Of a DNA stretch of 64,000 nt, positions 17,438 to 26,926 are shown piece by piece. Under the pieces are notes generated by a model. The model ran no database searches. It was not told where the DNA came from and saw only the letters and a list, made by a program, of their open reading frames with translations. Both the position numbers and the translations under genes were made by a program. Each line of letters starts with the position of its first letter. Position 1 is the first letter of the stretch. Source of the DNA: Tropicimonas sp033101155 (GTDB lineage: Bacteria > Pseudomonadota > Alphaproteobacteria > Rhodobacterales > Rhodobacteraceae); the NCBI RefSeq assembly GCF_033101155.1, contig NZ_JAWMPX010000016.1:1-64000 (forward strand), read 5' to 3'.

Positions 17438-17456
17438 ATGTCAGCCTTGTTGACAT
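17438..17456. promoter_or_regulatory. Inverted repeat, possible MarR/PetP operator
   Basis: ATGTCA-N7-TGACAT is a perfect inverted repeat 35 nt upstream of the petP-like start and 100 nt upstream of ilvE. The right arm forms a TTGACA -35 hexamer reading towards ilvE, followed 16 nt later by TTAGCT as a weak -10. Its size and position suit a MarR dimer acting on both divergent genes. Confidence 0.45.
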
Positions 17457-17558
17457 TGCTAGGGGCAACTGTTAGCTCCGATCAGTTTTTGCGCAATATT
17501 ACGTCCGAAGCGGGCATTATTTGCGCAACTTTCGAAAATGGCCAAGGAGAATACGGTT

Positions 17559-18428
17559 ATGGCTGGCGCTTATGATGATCGAGACGGAGTCATCTGGATG
17601 GACGGGAAACTCGTGCCCTGGCGCGATGCGAACGTACATGTCCTGACACATGCGCTGCATTATGCCTCCTCCGTATTCGAAGGCGAGCGCGCCTATCATG
17701 GTACGATCTTCAAGAGCCGGGAGCATTCCGAACGGCTTCGGAAATCCGCCGAGATGATCGATTTCGAGATCCCCTATTCGGTCGATGAGATCGAGGCGGC
17801 AAAGGCGCTCATTCTAAAGGAATCGGGGCTGCAGGACGCCTATGTCCGTGCAATTGCCTGGCGCGGAGCCGGTGAGGATATGGGTGTAGCGTCTGCGCGC
17901 AACCCGGTCCGCATGGCCGTCGCTGCCTGGGAGTGGGGCGCCTATTATGGCGACGCGAAATTCAAGGGCGCAAAGCTCGACATCTCCAAATGGAAACGTC
18001 CGAGCCCGGAGACCATTCCAAGCGCCGCCAAGGCGGCCGGGCTTTACATGATCTGCACCATGTCCAAACACGCCGCTGAGGCGAAGGGTTGCTCGGATGC
18101 GATGATGTTCGACTATCGCGGCTACGTGGCCGAGGCGACCGGCGCCAACATCTTCTTCGTCCGCGATGGAGAGGTGCACACACCGCTGCCCGATTGCTTC
18201 CTGAACGGCATCACGCGTCAGACCGTGATCGAGATGCTCAAACAGAAGGGCATCGAGGTGAAGGAACGCCACATCATGCCGGAAGAACTGGAAGGTTTCG
18301 AGCAATGCTGGTTGACCGGAACGGCCGCTGAAGTCACGCCCGTGGGCCAGATCGGCGACTACAGTTTCGACGTTGGCGCCCTGACGCGGGACATCGCTGA
18401 CTCCTACGAGAAGATGGTCCGCGCCTGA
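17559..18428 (+). CDS. ilvE: Branched-chain amino acid aminotransferase
   Basis: This PLP enzyme swaps amino groups between leucine, isoleucine or valine and 2-oxoglutarate. The 289-residue fold-type IV protein has VFEGERAY, the PLP lysine in PSAAKAAG (Lys158), and YVAEATGANIFFV and TGTAAEVTPV as cofactor-phosphate loops. The start at 17559 is selected because AAGGAG ends 9 nt upstream; an ATG at 17538 would place that site inside the coding frame. Transcription ends at a strong hairpin. Confidence 0.95.
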   Translation: MAGAYDDRDGVIWMDGKLVPWRDANVHVLTHALHYASSVFEGERAYHGTIFKSREHSERLRKSAEMIDFEIPYSVDEIEAAKALILKESGLQDAYVRAIAWRGAGEDMGVASARNPVRMAVAAWEWGAYYGDAKFKGAKLDISKWKRPSPETIPSAAKAAGLYMICTMSKHAAEAKGCSDAMMFDYRGYVAEATGANIFFVRDGEVHTPLPDCFLNGITRQTVIEMLKQKGIEVKERHIMPEELEGFEQCWLTGTAAEVTPVGQIGDYSFDVGALTRDIADSYEKMVRA

Positions 18429-18434
18429 CCCTTT

Positions 18435-18465
18435 GCCGGCCCGCAAAACGGGCCGGCTTTTCTTA
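18435..18465 (+). terminator. ilvE intrinsic terminator
   Basis: GCCGGCCCG pairs perfectly with CGGGCCGGC around a CAAAA loop and is followed by TTTTCTT. Confidence 0.9.
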
Positions 18466-18499
18466 AAAACCGGGGCAGCGCTTAACGGCATATTGTCAA

Positions 18500-18994
18500 A
18501 TGCGGTGCATCACTGCCCATATGGCAAAGTCGATCCAAGCCCACTCCCGGCGGCAACTCTCGGTCATCGCGATCCTCATCGTTGCAATCGCCACGCCGGC
18601 CACTCTCGCTCTAAGTTATTACCACATAACGGGAGATCCGACCTTTCGCCCACTCGCCCTGACGGTCGAACGGCTTGTCGCACGCGGAATCACGGTCGAA
18701 CATATCGATGTTCAGGGCATCGTGAGGACGGATGGTACAAGAGAGGGCAACCTTGTGGGAAAAGAGCTCGCGCGAAAGCTCAATCGCGCTTTCTACGGAA
18801 AGGGTCTCAACTCGGTCTTCCGCATACAGCCCGTTGAAAACAATGGTCCGCCACAGATCTTCTATCATATCGACCAGAACCGATTGGGCCCCTTCTCCAT
18901 GCGCGACGCACCGAACTCGGTTCGGTTCGCGGCCGAAGCAGTCGCGATCAACAAGCGCGAAAAGACGCGCGCGATACTGGAACACAACTGGTAG
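18500..18994 (+). CDS. Membrane-anchored hypothetical protein
   Basis: A protein of 164 residues (157 if the ATG at 18521, before MAKSIQAHS, is used). It has one membrane segment near the N-terminus (LSVIAILIVAIATPATLALS, about residues 20-39 of the long form) and a soluble, probably periplasmic domain with VERLVARGITVEHIDVQGIV and ELARKLNRAFYGKG. No enzymatic motif is visible. Neither start has a strong ribosome binding site. It stands alone after the ilvE terminator. Confidence 0.6.
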   Translation: MRCITAHMAKSIQAHSRRQLSVIAILIVAIATPATLALSYYHITGDPTFRPLALTVERLVARGITVEHIDVQGIVRTDGTREGNLVGKELARKLNRAFYGKGLNSVFRIQPVENNGPPQIFYHIDQNRLGPFSMRDAPNSVRFAAEAVAINKREKTRAILEHNW

Positions 18995-19047
18995 CGGCCT
19001 AGCAGATCACGCCCGAGGCAAAGCGAACAGGAAAGGCGGCCCGCAGA

Positions 19048-19245
19048 TCAGACCGTGTATCCGCGGTCGATCCGGAAAAAGGCTCGCGCCCGCAGAGACG
19101 CGTTCATCGGCCCCTTTTTCCGACGCAGGAGCTGTTTCGCGGCAGGGTTGGAGCCTTCCGGAGCCGTGCGGCGGGTGACCTCGGCAAAGGGCATCACCTT
19201 CGAATGGGTCCGGCTGTGCTGACGATCAAGAATATGCTTGGTCAT
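19048..19245 (-). CDS. Small basic hypothetical protein (65 aa)
   Basis: A 65-residue, strongly basic protein (many Arg/Lys/His, with KQLLRRKKGP and SLRARAFFRI). The start at 19245 is preceded by GTGAGGA. There is no hydrophobic segment. It lies 64 nt downstream of queG on the same strand and may be the tail of that transcript. Family unknown; the composition suggests nucleic-acid binding but nothing more can be said. Confidence 0.5.
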   Translation of the reverse strand: MTKHILDRQHSRTHSKVMPFAEVTRRTAPEGSNPAAKQLLRRKKGPMNASLRARAFFRIDRGYTV

Positions 19246-19309
19246 GGGATCCTCACTTGGTGTGTGCCTCATCCTACACGATTCGGCACGGGACCAGAAA
19301 TGACCCTGA

Positions 19310-20368
19310 TCAGATCGCGCGGGACAATCGATCCAGCGCCCAACACGCCGCATCGCTCACTACAGGGTCCGCGTCACCAAGGCAGCGTGCCGCAACCTCC
19401 CGCAACTCGGGCCGGCCGGAGTTTCCGATGGCATAGAGGACGTTGCGCAGAAAGCGATCCCGCCCGATCCGTTTGATCGGACTGCCGGCGAAACGCGCCC
19501 GGAAGGCCGCATCGTCCAGCTCGGCCAGTTCCGCAAGCTTCGGCGCGGCCAGATCATCCCGCGCCGCATAGCGCATTTCCCGCGCCTCAACTGCGAACTT
19601 GTTCCAGGGACAGGCGGCGAGACAGGCGTCGCACCCATAGATCCGGTTGCCCATCTTCGCCCGCAGATCCGGGGCGATCTCCCCGCGATGCTCGATCGTG
19701 AGATAGGAAATGCAGCGCCGCGCATCCATCCGGTAGGGCGCGACAAACGCATCGGTCGGGCAGGCATCGAGACAGGCACGACAGGAACCGCAATGATCGA
19801 CCTCCGGATCATCCGGCGCCAGGTCCAGCGTCGTGAAGACCGATCCGATGAAGAACCAGTTCCCCAGATCCCGGCTGACGAGGTTGGTATGCTTGCCTTG
19901 CCAGCCCAGCCCAGCCGCCTCTCCCAACGGTTTTTCCGCCACGGGTGCTGTGTCCACAAAGACCTTCACCTCGCCGCCCGCCTCGGCAATCAACCAGCGT
20001 GCAAGGCGCTTCAGCCGCTTCTTGACCAGGTCATGATAGTCCTTGCCGCGCGCATAGACCGAGACAGTGCCGCGATCCGTGCGGGTGATGCTGACCTCTG
20101 GCACCTCCTCGGAGGTGTAGGGCTCCGCCAGGACAATGATCGAACGCACCTCCGGCCAGAGCGCTTTCGGGTCGCCCCGCCAGCCCATCCGCTCGGCCAT
20201 CCAGTTCATCTGTCCGTGAAATCCCTGCCCGACGAAGTCTTCCAGCGCGGCAGGGACATGCCCGATCCGGTCCGGCGGGCAGATACGCATCTCCGCGAAA
20301 CCCTCGGCAGAGGCCTGTCGCGCCAGACGCGCTTTCAGGTCGGCAGGATCAGAAGTCGAGATTGGCAT
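19310..20368 (-). CDS. queG: Epoxyqueuosine reductase
   Basis: It reduces epoxyqueuosine to queuosine in tRNA using cobalamin and two [4Fe-4S] clusters. The 352-residue protein has both ferredoxin-type motifs, CGSCRACLDACP and CDACLAACP, plus VFVDTAPVAEKPLGEAAGLGWQG split over the conserved central region, and a C-terminal HEAT-like end. The start at 20368 (MPISTSDPADLK) is used; it overlaps the end of the glutathione S-transferase gene by 20 nt, so the two are co-transcribed. Confidence 0.95.
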   Translation of the reverse strand: MPISTSDPADLKARLARQASAEGFAEMRICPPDRIGHVPAALEDFVGQGFHGQMNWMAERMGWRGDPKALWPEVRSIIVLAEPYTSEEVPEVSITRTDRGTVSVYARGKDYHDLVKKRLKRLARWLIAEAGGEVKVFVDTAPVAEKPLGEAAGLGWQGKHTNLVSRDLGNWFFIGSVFTTLDLAPDDPEVDHCGSCRACLDACPTDAFVAPYRMDARRCISYLTIEHRGEIAPDLRAKMGNRIYGCDACLAACPWNKFAVEAREMRYAARDDLAAPKLAELAELDDAAFRARFAGSPIKRIGRDRFLRNVLYAIGNSGRPELREVAARCLGDADPVVSDAACWALDRLSRAI

Positions 20369-21014
20369 ATTGGCGCGATGGCGGGAAACCCGGAACCTGA
20401 TCGGCCAGAAGCCCGCGGAAGGCCGGGCGCGACTTGATCTTGGCATACCAGTCGCGGACATTCGCGCTCCGGTTCCAGTCGACATCGCTGATATAGTCCA
20501 GCGCCGAAATATGCGCCGCGGCCGCGAAATCGGCCAGAGTCATCTGATCTCCGGCCAACCAGCGCCGCTGGTCGAGCAACCAGGTCATGTAATCGAGATG
20601 GTAGCGGACCGCCCGCGCCCCGGCTTTGACGTTCTTGCTCTCCGGGTAGCCCTGCTTGGTGATCTTCTTGTTGACCCGCTCGTAAAGCAGATTGGCCGTC
20701 ACCTCGTGGTGAAACTTGTCGTCGAACCAGGTACAGAGCCTGCGCACCTCGTAGCGCTCCTTCGCCCCCTTGGGCAGGAGCGGCGGCTCGGGCACCGTCT
20801 CGTCGAGATATTCGCAGATCGCCTGGCTCTCGGCCATGGTCATCCCGTCCATCCGCAGCACCGGCACCTTGCCGGCCGGATTGCGTCGCAGGAAATCCGG
20901 ATCCTGCTCCCAGTAGCGCTCCTCGACCAGCTCCACCTCGATCTTCTTCTCTGCCAAGGCGAGCCGCACCTTGCGGCAGAAGGGAGACAGGGGGACATGG
21001 TAGAGACGATTCAT
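20349..21014 (-). CDS. Glutathione S-transferase family protein
   Basis: A 221-residue cytosolic protein with an N-terminal thioredoxin-fold domain (MNRLYHVPLSPFCRKVRLAL, PAGKVPVL cis-Pro loop, MAESQAICEYLDE) and an all-helical C-terminal domain (MTLADFAAAAHISALDYISD). SPFCRK supplies a potential catalytic Ser/Cys. The substrate cannot be inferred. It lies upstream of queG and overlaps its start; functional linkage to queuosine is not implied. Confidence 0.92.
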   Translation of the reverse strand: MNRLYHVPLSPFCRKVRLALAEKKIEVELVEERYWEQDPDFLRRNPAGKVPVLRMDGMTMAESQAICEYLDETVPEPPLLPKGAKERYEVRRLCTWFDDKFHHEVTANLLYERVNKKITKQGYPESKNVKAGARAVRYHLDYMTWLLDQRRWLAGDQMTLADFAAAAHISALDYISDVDWNRSANVRDWYAKIKSRPAFRGLLADQVPGFPPSRQYANLDF

Positions 21015-21075
21015 CGAAAGCCTTTGAACATAAAGCCGGAGGGATGGCCTTTTCTGCCGCGCCCAGCCGAGTTTT

Positions 21076-21822
21076 TCAATCCTCGAAACAGGCTGACCGG
21101 CCATCTGACGCGATGGTCGCAGCCCCGTCAGCGATGGATGACGCCCGCCTGCGCTGACTCTTGCTCAGATTGGCCGCATCGCGGCCCTTCGGATTGGGAA
21201 GGACGGCCGCGATCCGTGCGGCCTGCGCCGCGGTCAACCGGGACGCCGAACGATCGAAATAGGCGCGCGACGCCGCCTCGATGCCGAAGACGCCCTCATC
21301 CATCTCGGCCACGTTCAGATAAACCTCGAGGATCCGCTTCTTCGGCCAGACAAGCTCAACCATCGGCGTGATCCCCGCCTCCAGCGCCTTGCGCAGCCAG
21401 GACCGCCCCTGCCAGAGGAAGACATTCTTTACAGTCTGCTGTGTCAGCGTCGATGCGCCGCGATTGGCGCCCTCGTCCAGAGCGGCCCGAATCGCCGCCA
21501 TGTCAAAGCCCCAATGCAGGCAGAAATTCGCATCTTCCGCCGCAACCACCGAGCGGGGCACGTGGTCCGGGATCTCCTCGATGGATACCCATTCCCGCTC
21601 CACCCCGCCAAGCCGACGGGCTTCTGTCCAGATCGTGTGGGTCGTCGGCGGGTTCACGAAGCGGAAGAGCAGGACGAGCAAGAACGCCAGCACAACGGGC
21701 GCCAGCATCGCTCGCCAGATCCACCTGCGAATGAACAGCGTAATTCGCACCACGAACGGGTCTCGCCGTGTGCGTCCGGCTTTCGCGCCGGTTTTCTTCT
21801 TGCTGCTCTTTGCCTGTGCCAC
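21076..21822 (-). CDS. mtgA: Monofunctional peptidoglycan glycosyltransferase
   Basis: It polymerises lipid II into glycan strands at the inner membrane. The 248-residue protein has a basic N-terminus, one membrane helix (about 38-56) and a GT51 domain: VVAAEDANFCLHWGFD with catalytic Glu96, GASTLTQQTVKN, and KKRILEVYLNVAEMDEGVFGIEAASRAYF in the later motif. Lack of a transpeptidase domain and length agree with MtgA. It shares strand with the GST/queG genes 61 nt downstream. Confidence 0.95.
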   Translation of the reverse strand: MAQAKSSKKKTGAKAGRTRRDPFVVRITLFIRRWIWRAMLAPVVLAFLLVLLFRFVNPPTTHTIWTEARRLGGVEREWVSIEEIPDHVPRSVVAAEDANFCLHWGFDMAAIRAALDEGANRGASTLTQQTVKNVFLWQGRSWLRKALEAGITPMVELVWPKKRILEVYLNVAEMDEGVFGIEAASRAYFDRSASRLTAAQAARIAAVLPNPKGRDAANLSKSQRRRASSIADGAATIASDGRSACFED

Positions 21823-21909
21823 GGTCGAAGGAATGCCGTGCCCGGCGCGGCGGCGTCAAGCATCCGGTTGCTCGCAGCGCCTTCCCGCGCGTGGGTGCCG
21901 CCGCAGGGT

Positions 21910-21946
21910 CACAAAAAGAAAGACCCCGGCCGAAGCCGGGGTCTCT
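21910..21946 (-). terminator. gltB intrinsic terminator
   Basis: On the minus strand AGACCCCGGC pairs with GCCGGGGTCT around a TTCG tetraloop and is followed by TTCTTTTTGTG, 20 nt after the gltB stop. Confidence 0.9.
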
Positions 21947-21965
21947 CGATGAACGACTGTCGGGC

Positions 21966-24900
21966 TCACTCGGCAGGGATCGCCCCCTGCTCGATCGACA
22001 GCGGATGCGGGATATGAATCAGCATCTCCTTGGGGCAGACCTGCACGAAATGGCGCAGTTCCAGGTCCCAATGCTGGAGGATATCGGCCGCCTTGACCGA
22101 TTCCGTCTCCGCCACATGCTTCTCGATCAGCCCCCGCAGTTCGGCTTCCCAATGCGGATGCGAGACCGGCGCCGTCACCAGAGTCTCCATGTTCATCATC
22201 TCGCGCGAGGTGCCGTCCGGGTCGTAGAGATAGGCCATGCCCCCGGTCATGCCGGCGCCGAAATTCGAGCCAACGGAGCCGAGGATGACCGCAACGCCAC
22301 CGGTCATGTACTCACACCCGTTGGAGCCACAGCCCTCGATCACCACCTTGGCGCCCGAGTTCCGCACCGCGAAACGCTCGCCCGCGCGACCGGCGGCGAA
22401 GAGATAGCCATCCGTGGCGCCATAGAGCACGGTGTTGCCGATGATCGTGTTGGCATCCGCCTTGAGCGGCGAATTCATCGGCGGGCGCACGACCACGGTC
22501 GCGCCCGACAAGCCCTTGCCGACATAGTCATTGGCGTCGCCCGACACTTCCAGCTTGAGCCCCGGCGCGCCGAAAGCCCCCAGCGACTGTCCGGCCGAAC
22601 CGGTGAGCTTGACCGTCAGGTGGTCCGGCTGCAGCGCGTTGCGCATGCCGAAACGCTGCACGATATGGCTCGACGTGCGCGTTCCGATGGTGCGATGCGT
22701 GTTCTGCACCGCGTAGGAGAGCTGCATCTTCTCCCCATCCTTCAAGAACCGCGCCGCGTCGGCAACGATCTGCGCGTCCAACGTATCCGGCACCGGGTTG
22801 CGCGGCTTGTACAGGTCGTAGGTGATCTCGTTGGCCCCATCGACCGTGATCAGCAGCGGGTTGAGATCCAGATCGTCCAGATGCGCATTGCCGCGCGAAA
22901 CCTGAGCGAGCAGGTCAGTGCGGCCGATCACCTCTTCGAGGCTCTTGGCGCCAAGCTCGGCGAGGATCTCGCGCACCTCCTGGGCGTAGAAGGTGATCAG
23001 GTTCACCACCTTGTCCGCGCTCCCGGTGTATTTCTTGCGCAGGTCCTCGTTCTGCGTACAGACGCCGACCGGGCAGGTGTTGGACTGGCACTGCCGCACC
23101 ATGATGCAGCCCATGGAGATCAGCGCCGCCGTGCCGATGCCGAATTCCTCGGCGCCAAGCATGGCTGCGATGACGATGTCCCGGCCGGTCCGCAAACCGC
23201 CATCGGTGCGCAGCGTGATCCGCTCGCGAAGCTTGTTCATCGCCAGCACCTGATGCGCTTCGGTCAGGCCCATTTCCCAGGGCAGGCCGGCATATTTGAT
23301 CGAGGTCGCCGGCGAGGCGCCCGTTCCGCCATTATGGCCAGAGATCAGGATCACGTCGGCTTCAGCCTTGGCCACACCGGCGGCGATGGTGCCGACACCG
23401 GAGGAGGCCACGAGCTTCACCGTCACCTTGCAGCGCGGGTTGATCTGCTTGAGATCGTAGATGAGCTGCGCGAGGTCCTCGATCGAGTAGATATCGTGAT
23501 GCGGCGGCGGCGAAATCAGCGTCACGCCCTTGGTGGAATGCCGTAGCCGCGCGATCAGGTCCGTGACCTTCATGCCCGGAAGCTGGCCGCCCTCACCAGG
23601 CTTGGCACCCTGGGCAACCTTGATCTCAAGCTCTTCGCAATGGTTGAGATATTCCGCCGTGACGCCGAAACGCCCCGAGGCCACCTGCTTGATCTTCGCC
23701 GAGGGGTTGTCACCATTGGGCTCCGGCACGAAATGCGCCGGATCTTCGCCGCCCTCGCCCGAATCGGACTTGGCGCCGATGCGGTTCATGGCGACGTTCA
23801 GCGTCTTGTGCGCCTCCGGGGAGAGCGCCCCGAGGGACATGCCCGGCGTCACGAACCGCTTGCGGATCGACGTGATGCTCTCGACCTCTTCGAGCGGAAC
23901 CGGCCGACCGAGCGGCTTGAAATTCATCAGGTCGCGCAGATGGATCGGCGGGTTGGCCTGCATCTTCTTTGAATACTGCTTCCACAGCTCGAAGGAGCCG
24001 GAGTTACAGGCCGATTGCATCAGATGCATGGTCTGCGCACCCCAGGCATGGGTCTCGCCCGACTTGCGCGCCTTGTAAAAACCTCCCAGCGGCAGGATGT
24101 CTGTGCCGCCACCCCAGCCATCACGGTGCACTTTCTCCGCCTTGCGCTGGATACCGGCGATGCCAATGCCGGAGATGCGGCTTGTCATGCCGGGGAAGAA
24201 CTCCGCGCACATCGCGCGGGAGAGCCCCACGGCCTCGAAGTTCAGGCCGCCACGATAGGAAGAGATGACCGAGATGCCCATCTTGGACATGATCTTGAGC
24301 AGACCTGCATCGATCGCATTGCGATACCGCGTCACCGCTTCGTTGAGCGGGCCGTCCAGCAGGCCACGGTCGATCCGATCTGCGAGGCTGTCCTCGGCGA
24401 GATAGGGGTTCACGACTGTGGCGCCACAGCCGATCAGCACCGCGAAGTAATGCGGGTCGACACATTCGGCAGAACGAACATTGATCGAGCAGAAGGTCCG
24501 CAACCCCTTGTTCGTCAGGCCGGAATGTACCGCCGACGTGGCCAGGATCATCGGCATCGAAACCTTGTCTTGCCCCTGGTAGTGATCCGTCAGCACGATA
24601 TGGCCGGCCCCCGAGCGCACGGCATCCTCGGCTTCGGCGCGGATCCGATCCAACGCCTCGCGCAGCGCGTTTTGCGCGCCGCCTGCCGGGAAGGTACAGT
24701 CAATTTCGACCATCGGTGACTTGAACTCGCCAACCAGTTTGTCGAACTGCGCATTGCCGACAAAGGGGCTTTCGAGGATCAGGATTTCGGTCTGCGAGCT
24801 GTCCTCGTCGAGCACGTTCTTGAGATTGCCGAACCGCGTCTTGAGGCTCATCACGCGATACTCACGCAAGCTGTCGATCGGCGGGTTGGTCACCTGGCTG

Positions 24901-26504
24901 AAGTTCTGCCGGAAGAAATGGCTCAGCGGACGGTATTTCTCGGACAGCACGGCGGAGGGCGTGTCATCGCCCATGGAGGCGATGGCCTCCTTGGCGTCCT
25001 CGGCCATCGGCACGAGAACCTGTTCCAGTTCCTCCACGGAATAGCCGGCCGCGATCTGGCGCTTGCGCAGCTCACCGCCAGTATAGATCGGCGCCTCGGT
25101 CTCACCTTCGAGCACGGCCTCGAGGTCGACAACCTTCTGTACCCAGTCCCCAAATGGCTGGGAGGCCGCGAGCTTATCCTTCAGCTCGACATCGTGATAG
25201 AGCTTGCCGGTCGACATGTTGACCGCAATCATCTGGCCCGGACCAAGCGCGCCCTTCTCGACGACGCTGGTCTCGTCCGTCGGCACCATGCCGACCTCGG
25301 ACCCGGCGATCAGCAGGCCGTCCCCCGTCACGACATAGCGCATCGGCCGCAGACCGTTGCGGTCGAGCCCACCCACAACCCAGCGGCCATCGGTCATCGC
25401 CAGCGCGGCGGGGCCATCCCAGGGCTCCATGACGGAGTTCACGTAGGAATACATGTCCCGCCACGGCGTGGGCAGGTCCACCGCCTGCTTTGACCAGGCT
25501 TCGGGCACGAGCATTGTCTTCGCCATCGGCGCGCTTCGTCCGGCGCGGACCAGCATCTCGAAGACCGAATCCAGCGCGGCGGAGTCCGACGAGCCCTGCG
25601 CGATGATCGGCTTGATGTCCTCGGCCATTTCCCCAAAGGTGCCATGCGCCATCCGGATCTCGTGCGATTTCATCCAGTTGGTATTGCCCTTCAGCGTGTT
25701 GATCTCGCCATTGTGGGCGAGCATGCGGAAGGGCTGGGCCAGCCACCATTGCGGGAAAGTGTTGGTCGAGTAGCGCTGGTGATAGATCGCGAAGGCGCTT
25801 TCGAAGCGCTCGTCCTGCAGGTCCGGATAGAACTCGGCCACCTGCTCGGCCAGCATCATTCCCTTGTAGATGATCGAGCGGCAGGACATCGAACAGACAT
25901 AGAACCCGTCGATCCGCGACTGCGCGGCGGCCTTCTCGATCCGACGGCGGATCACGTAAAGCTCGCGCTCGAAGGTCTCCTCGTCCACGCCTTTGGAGTT
26001 CGAAATCAGGATCTGCTCGATCTCGGGACGGGTCGCATTGGCCTTCTCGCCGAGGCAGGAGATATCGACCGGCACGTGACGCCAGCCATAGATATAATAG
26101 CCCATCCGCAGGACTTCGCTCTCGACGATGGTCCGGCAGGCCTCCTGCGCGGCGAAGTCGATCCGGGGCAGGAAGACCTGGCCCACGGCAATCAGCTTCT
26201 CCACATCCGGCTCATGCCCGGTCCGGCGGATCTGATCATAGAAGAATGGAACCGGGATCTGCACATGGATGCCCGCGCCGTCGCCCGTCTTGCCGTCAGC
26301 GTCAACCGCGCCACGGTGCCAGACCGCCTTCAGCGCGTTGATGCCGTCCTCGACCACCTTGCGGCTCTTTTTGCCGTCGATGGCCACAACGAGTCCGACG
26401 CCGCAGGAGGAATGCTCCTCTTCCGGGGCGTACATTCCGGTCTCGGCGATCTTCGCGCGCGTCTCTTCTTCCCGCTTTGCCCAGCTTTCATCGAACTTGG
26501 TCAT
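21966..26504 (-). CDS. gltB: Glutamate synthase (NADPH) large subunit
   Basis: It transfers the amide of glutamine to 2-oxoglutarate. The 1512-residue protein starts with a processed N-terminal amidotransferase domain whose nucleophile is Cys34 (HSSCGVGLVVAID), then the central domain, the FMN/[3Fe-4S] synthase domain (GGTGASPATSIKYAG, CPVGVCTQ-type cluster cysteines in QCQSNTCPVGVCTQ) and the beta-helix GXGXG tail (ANTIIGNTVLYGATDGYLFAAG in pieces). Length is typical. Its start overlaps the preceding GFA gene stop by 1 nt, so it belongs to a gltD-to-gltB transcript. Confidence 0.98.
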   Translation of the reverse strand: MTKFDESWAKREEETRAKIAETGMYAPEEEHSSCGVGLVVAIDGKKSRKVVEDGINALKAVWHRGAVDADGKTGDGAGIHVQIPVPFFYDQIRRTGHEPDVEKLIAVGQVFLPRIDFAAQEACRTIVESEVLRMGYYIYGWRHVPVDISCLGEKANATRPEIEQILISNSKGVDEETFERELYVIRRRIEKAAAQSRIDGFYVCSMSCRSIIYKGMMLAEQVAEFYPDLQDERFESAFAIYHQRYSTNTFPQWWLAQPFRMLAHNGEINTLKGNTNWMKSHEIRMAHGTFGEMAEDIKPIIAQGSSDSAALDSVFEMLVRAGRSAPMAKTMLVPEAWSKQAVDLPTPWRDMYSYVNSVMEPWDGPAALAMTDGRWVVGGLDRNGLRPMRYVVTGDGLLIAGSEVGMVPTDETSVVEKGALGPGQMIAVNMSTGKLYHDVELKDKLAASQPFGDWVQKVVDLEAVLEGETEAPIYTGGELRKRQIAAGYSVEELEQVLVPMAEDAKEAIASMGDDTPSAVLSEKYRPLSHFFRQNFSQVTNPPIDSLREYRVMSLKTRFGNLKNVLDEDSSQTEILILESPFVGNAQFDKLVGEFKSPMVEIDCTFPAGGAQNALREALDRIRAEAEDAVRSGAGHIVLTDHYQGQDKVSMPMILATSAVHSGLTNKGLRTFCSINVRSAECVDPHYFAVLIGCGATVVNPYLAEDSLADRIDRGLLDGPLNEAVTRYRNAIDAGLLKIMSKMGISVISSYRGGLNFEAVGLSRAMCAEFFPGMTSRISGIGIAGIQRKAEKVHRDGWGGGTDILPLGGFYKARKSGETHAWGAQTMHLMQSACNSGSFELWKQYSKKMQANPPIHLRDLMNFKPLGRPVPLEEVESITSIRKRFVTPGMSLGALSPEAHKTLNVAMNRIGAKSDSGEGGEDPAHFVPEPNGDNPSAKIKQVASGRFGVTAEYLNHCEELEIKVAQGAKPGEGGQLPGMKVTDLIARLRHSTKGVTLISPPPHHDIYSIEDLAQLIYDLKQINPRCKVTVKLVASSGVGTIAAGVAKAEADVILISGHNGGTGASPATSIKYAGLPWEMGLTEAHQVLAMNKLRERITLRTDGGLRTGRDIVIAAMLGAEEFGIGTAALISMGCIMVRQCQSNTCPVGVCTQNEDLRKKYTGSADKVVNLITFYAQEVREILAELGAKSLEEVIGRTDLLAQVSRGNAHLDDLDLNPLLITVDGANEITYDLYKPRNPVPDTLDAQIVADAARFLKDGEKMQLSYAVQNTHRTIGTRTSSHIVQRFGMRNALQPDHLTVKLTGSAGQSLGAFGAPGLKLEVSGDANDYVGKGLSGATVVVRPPMNSPLKADANTIIGNTVLYGATDGYLFAAGRAGERFAVRNSGAKVVIEGCGSNGCEYMTGGVAVILGSVGSNFGAGMTGGMAYLYDPDGTSREMMNMETLVTAPVSHPHWEAELRGLIEKHVAETESVKAADILQHWDLELRHFVQVCPKEMLIHIPHPLSIEQGAIPAE

Positions 26505-26926
26505 CAGGACTCTCCTTGTGCAAAGGAGGCATATTTCGCCTCGACTTCGGATTTCGTTTCGGTGGGACGCTCGCCGGCAAAGGAGAACCCTTGCGGCTTG
26601 CAGTCGATGTAGATTTCCTTGGCCAGCGCGAAGCCGCCGGCATCTTCGAACAGCCCCGCGGCGACCGCATATCGCTCATGCCCGGGCAATGTGACCTTGT
26701 ACCAGAGCGTCGAGCCGCAGGTGTCGCACCAGGCCCGCTCGGCCCAGTCGGAGGAGGCGATGGTTTTCACGGGCCCCGCGACCGTCAGATCCGGTGCCGC
26801 AACGTCGATCTCGACGAAGACGGACCCGGTCCAGCGCCGGCACATCTCGCAATGGCACGCGTGCAGTTCGCGTTTTTCGGGCGCCACGTCCAGCGTGACC
26901 GCGCCACACATGCAGCGTCCCTTCAT
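26504..26926 (-). CDS. GFA-family (zinc-binding) protein
   Basis: A 140-residue protein of the glutathione-dependent formaldehyde-activating (GFA/CENP-V) family. The zinc ligands are seen as CMCG near the N-terminus, CHCEMCRRWTG, and CDTCGSTLWYK. The founding member was proposed to make S-hydroxymethylglutathione, but most relatives have no proven reaction. The start follows GGGGGAGC. It is wedged between a secreted protein gene (4-nt overlap) and gltB (TGATG, 1-nt overlap), so it is translationally coupled to glutamate synthase. Confidence 0.88.
   Translation of the reverse strand: MKGRCMCGAVTLDVAPEKRELHACHCEMCRRWTGSVFVEIDVAAPDLTVAGPVKTIASSDWAERAWCDTCGSTLWYKVTLPGHERYAVAAGLFEDAGGFALAKEIYIDCKPQGFSFAGERPTETKSEVEAKYASFAQGES

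Noticed and set aside
24015..26612. Several long plus-strand frames opposite gltB
   Set aside because: All lie within the gltB coding sequence and lack any recognisable domain.
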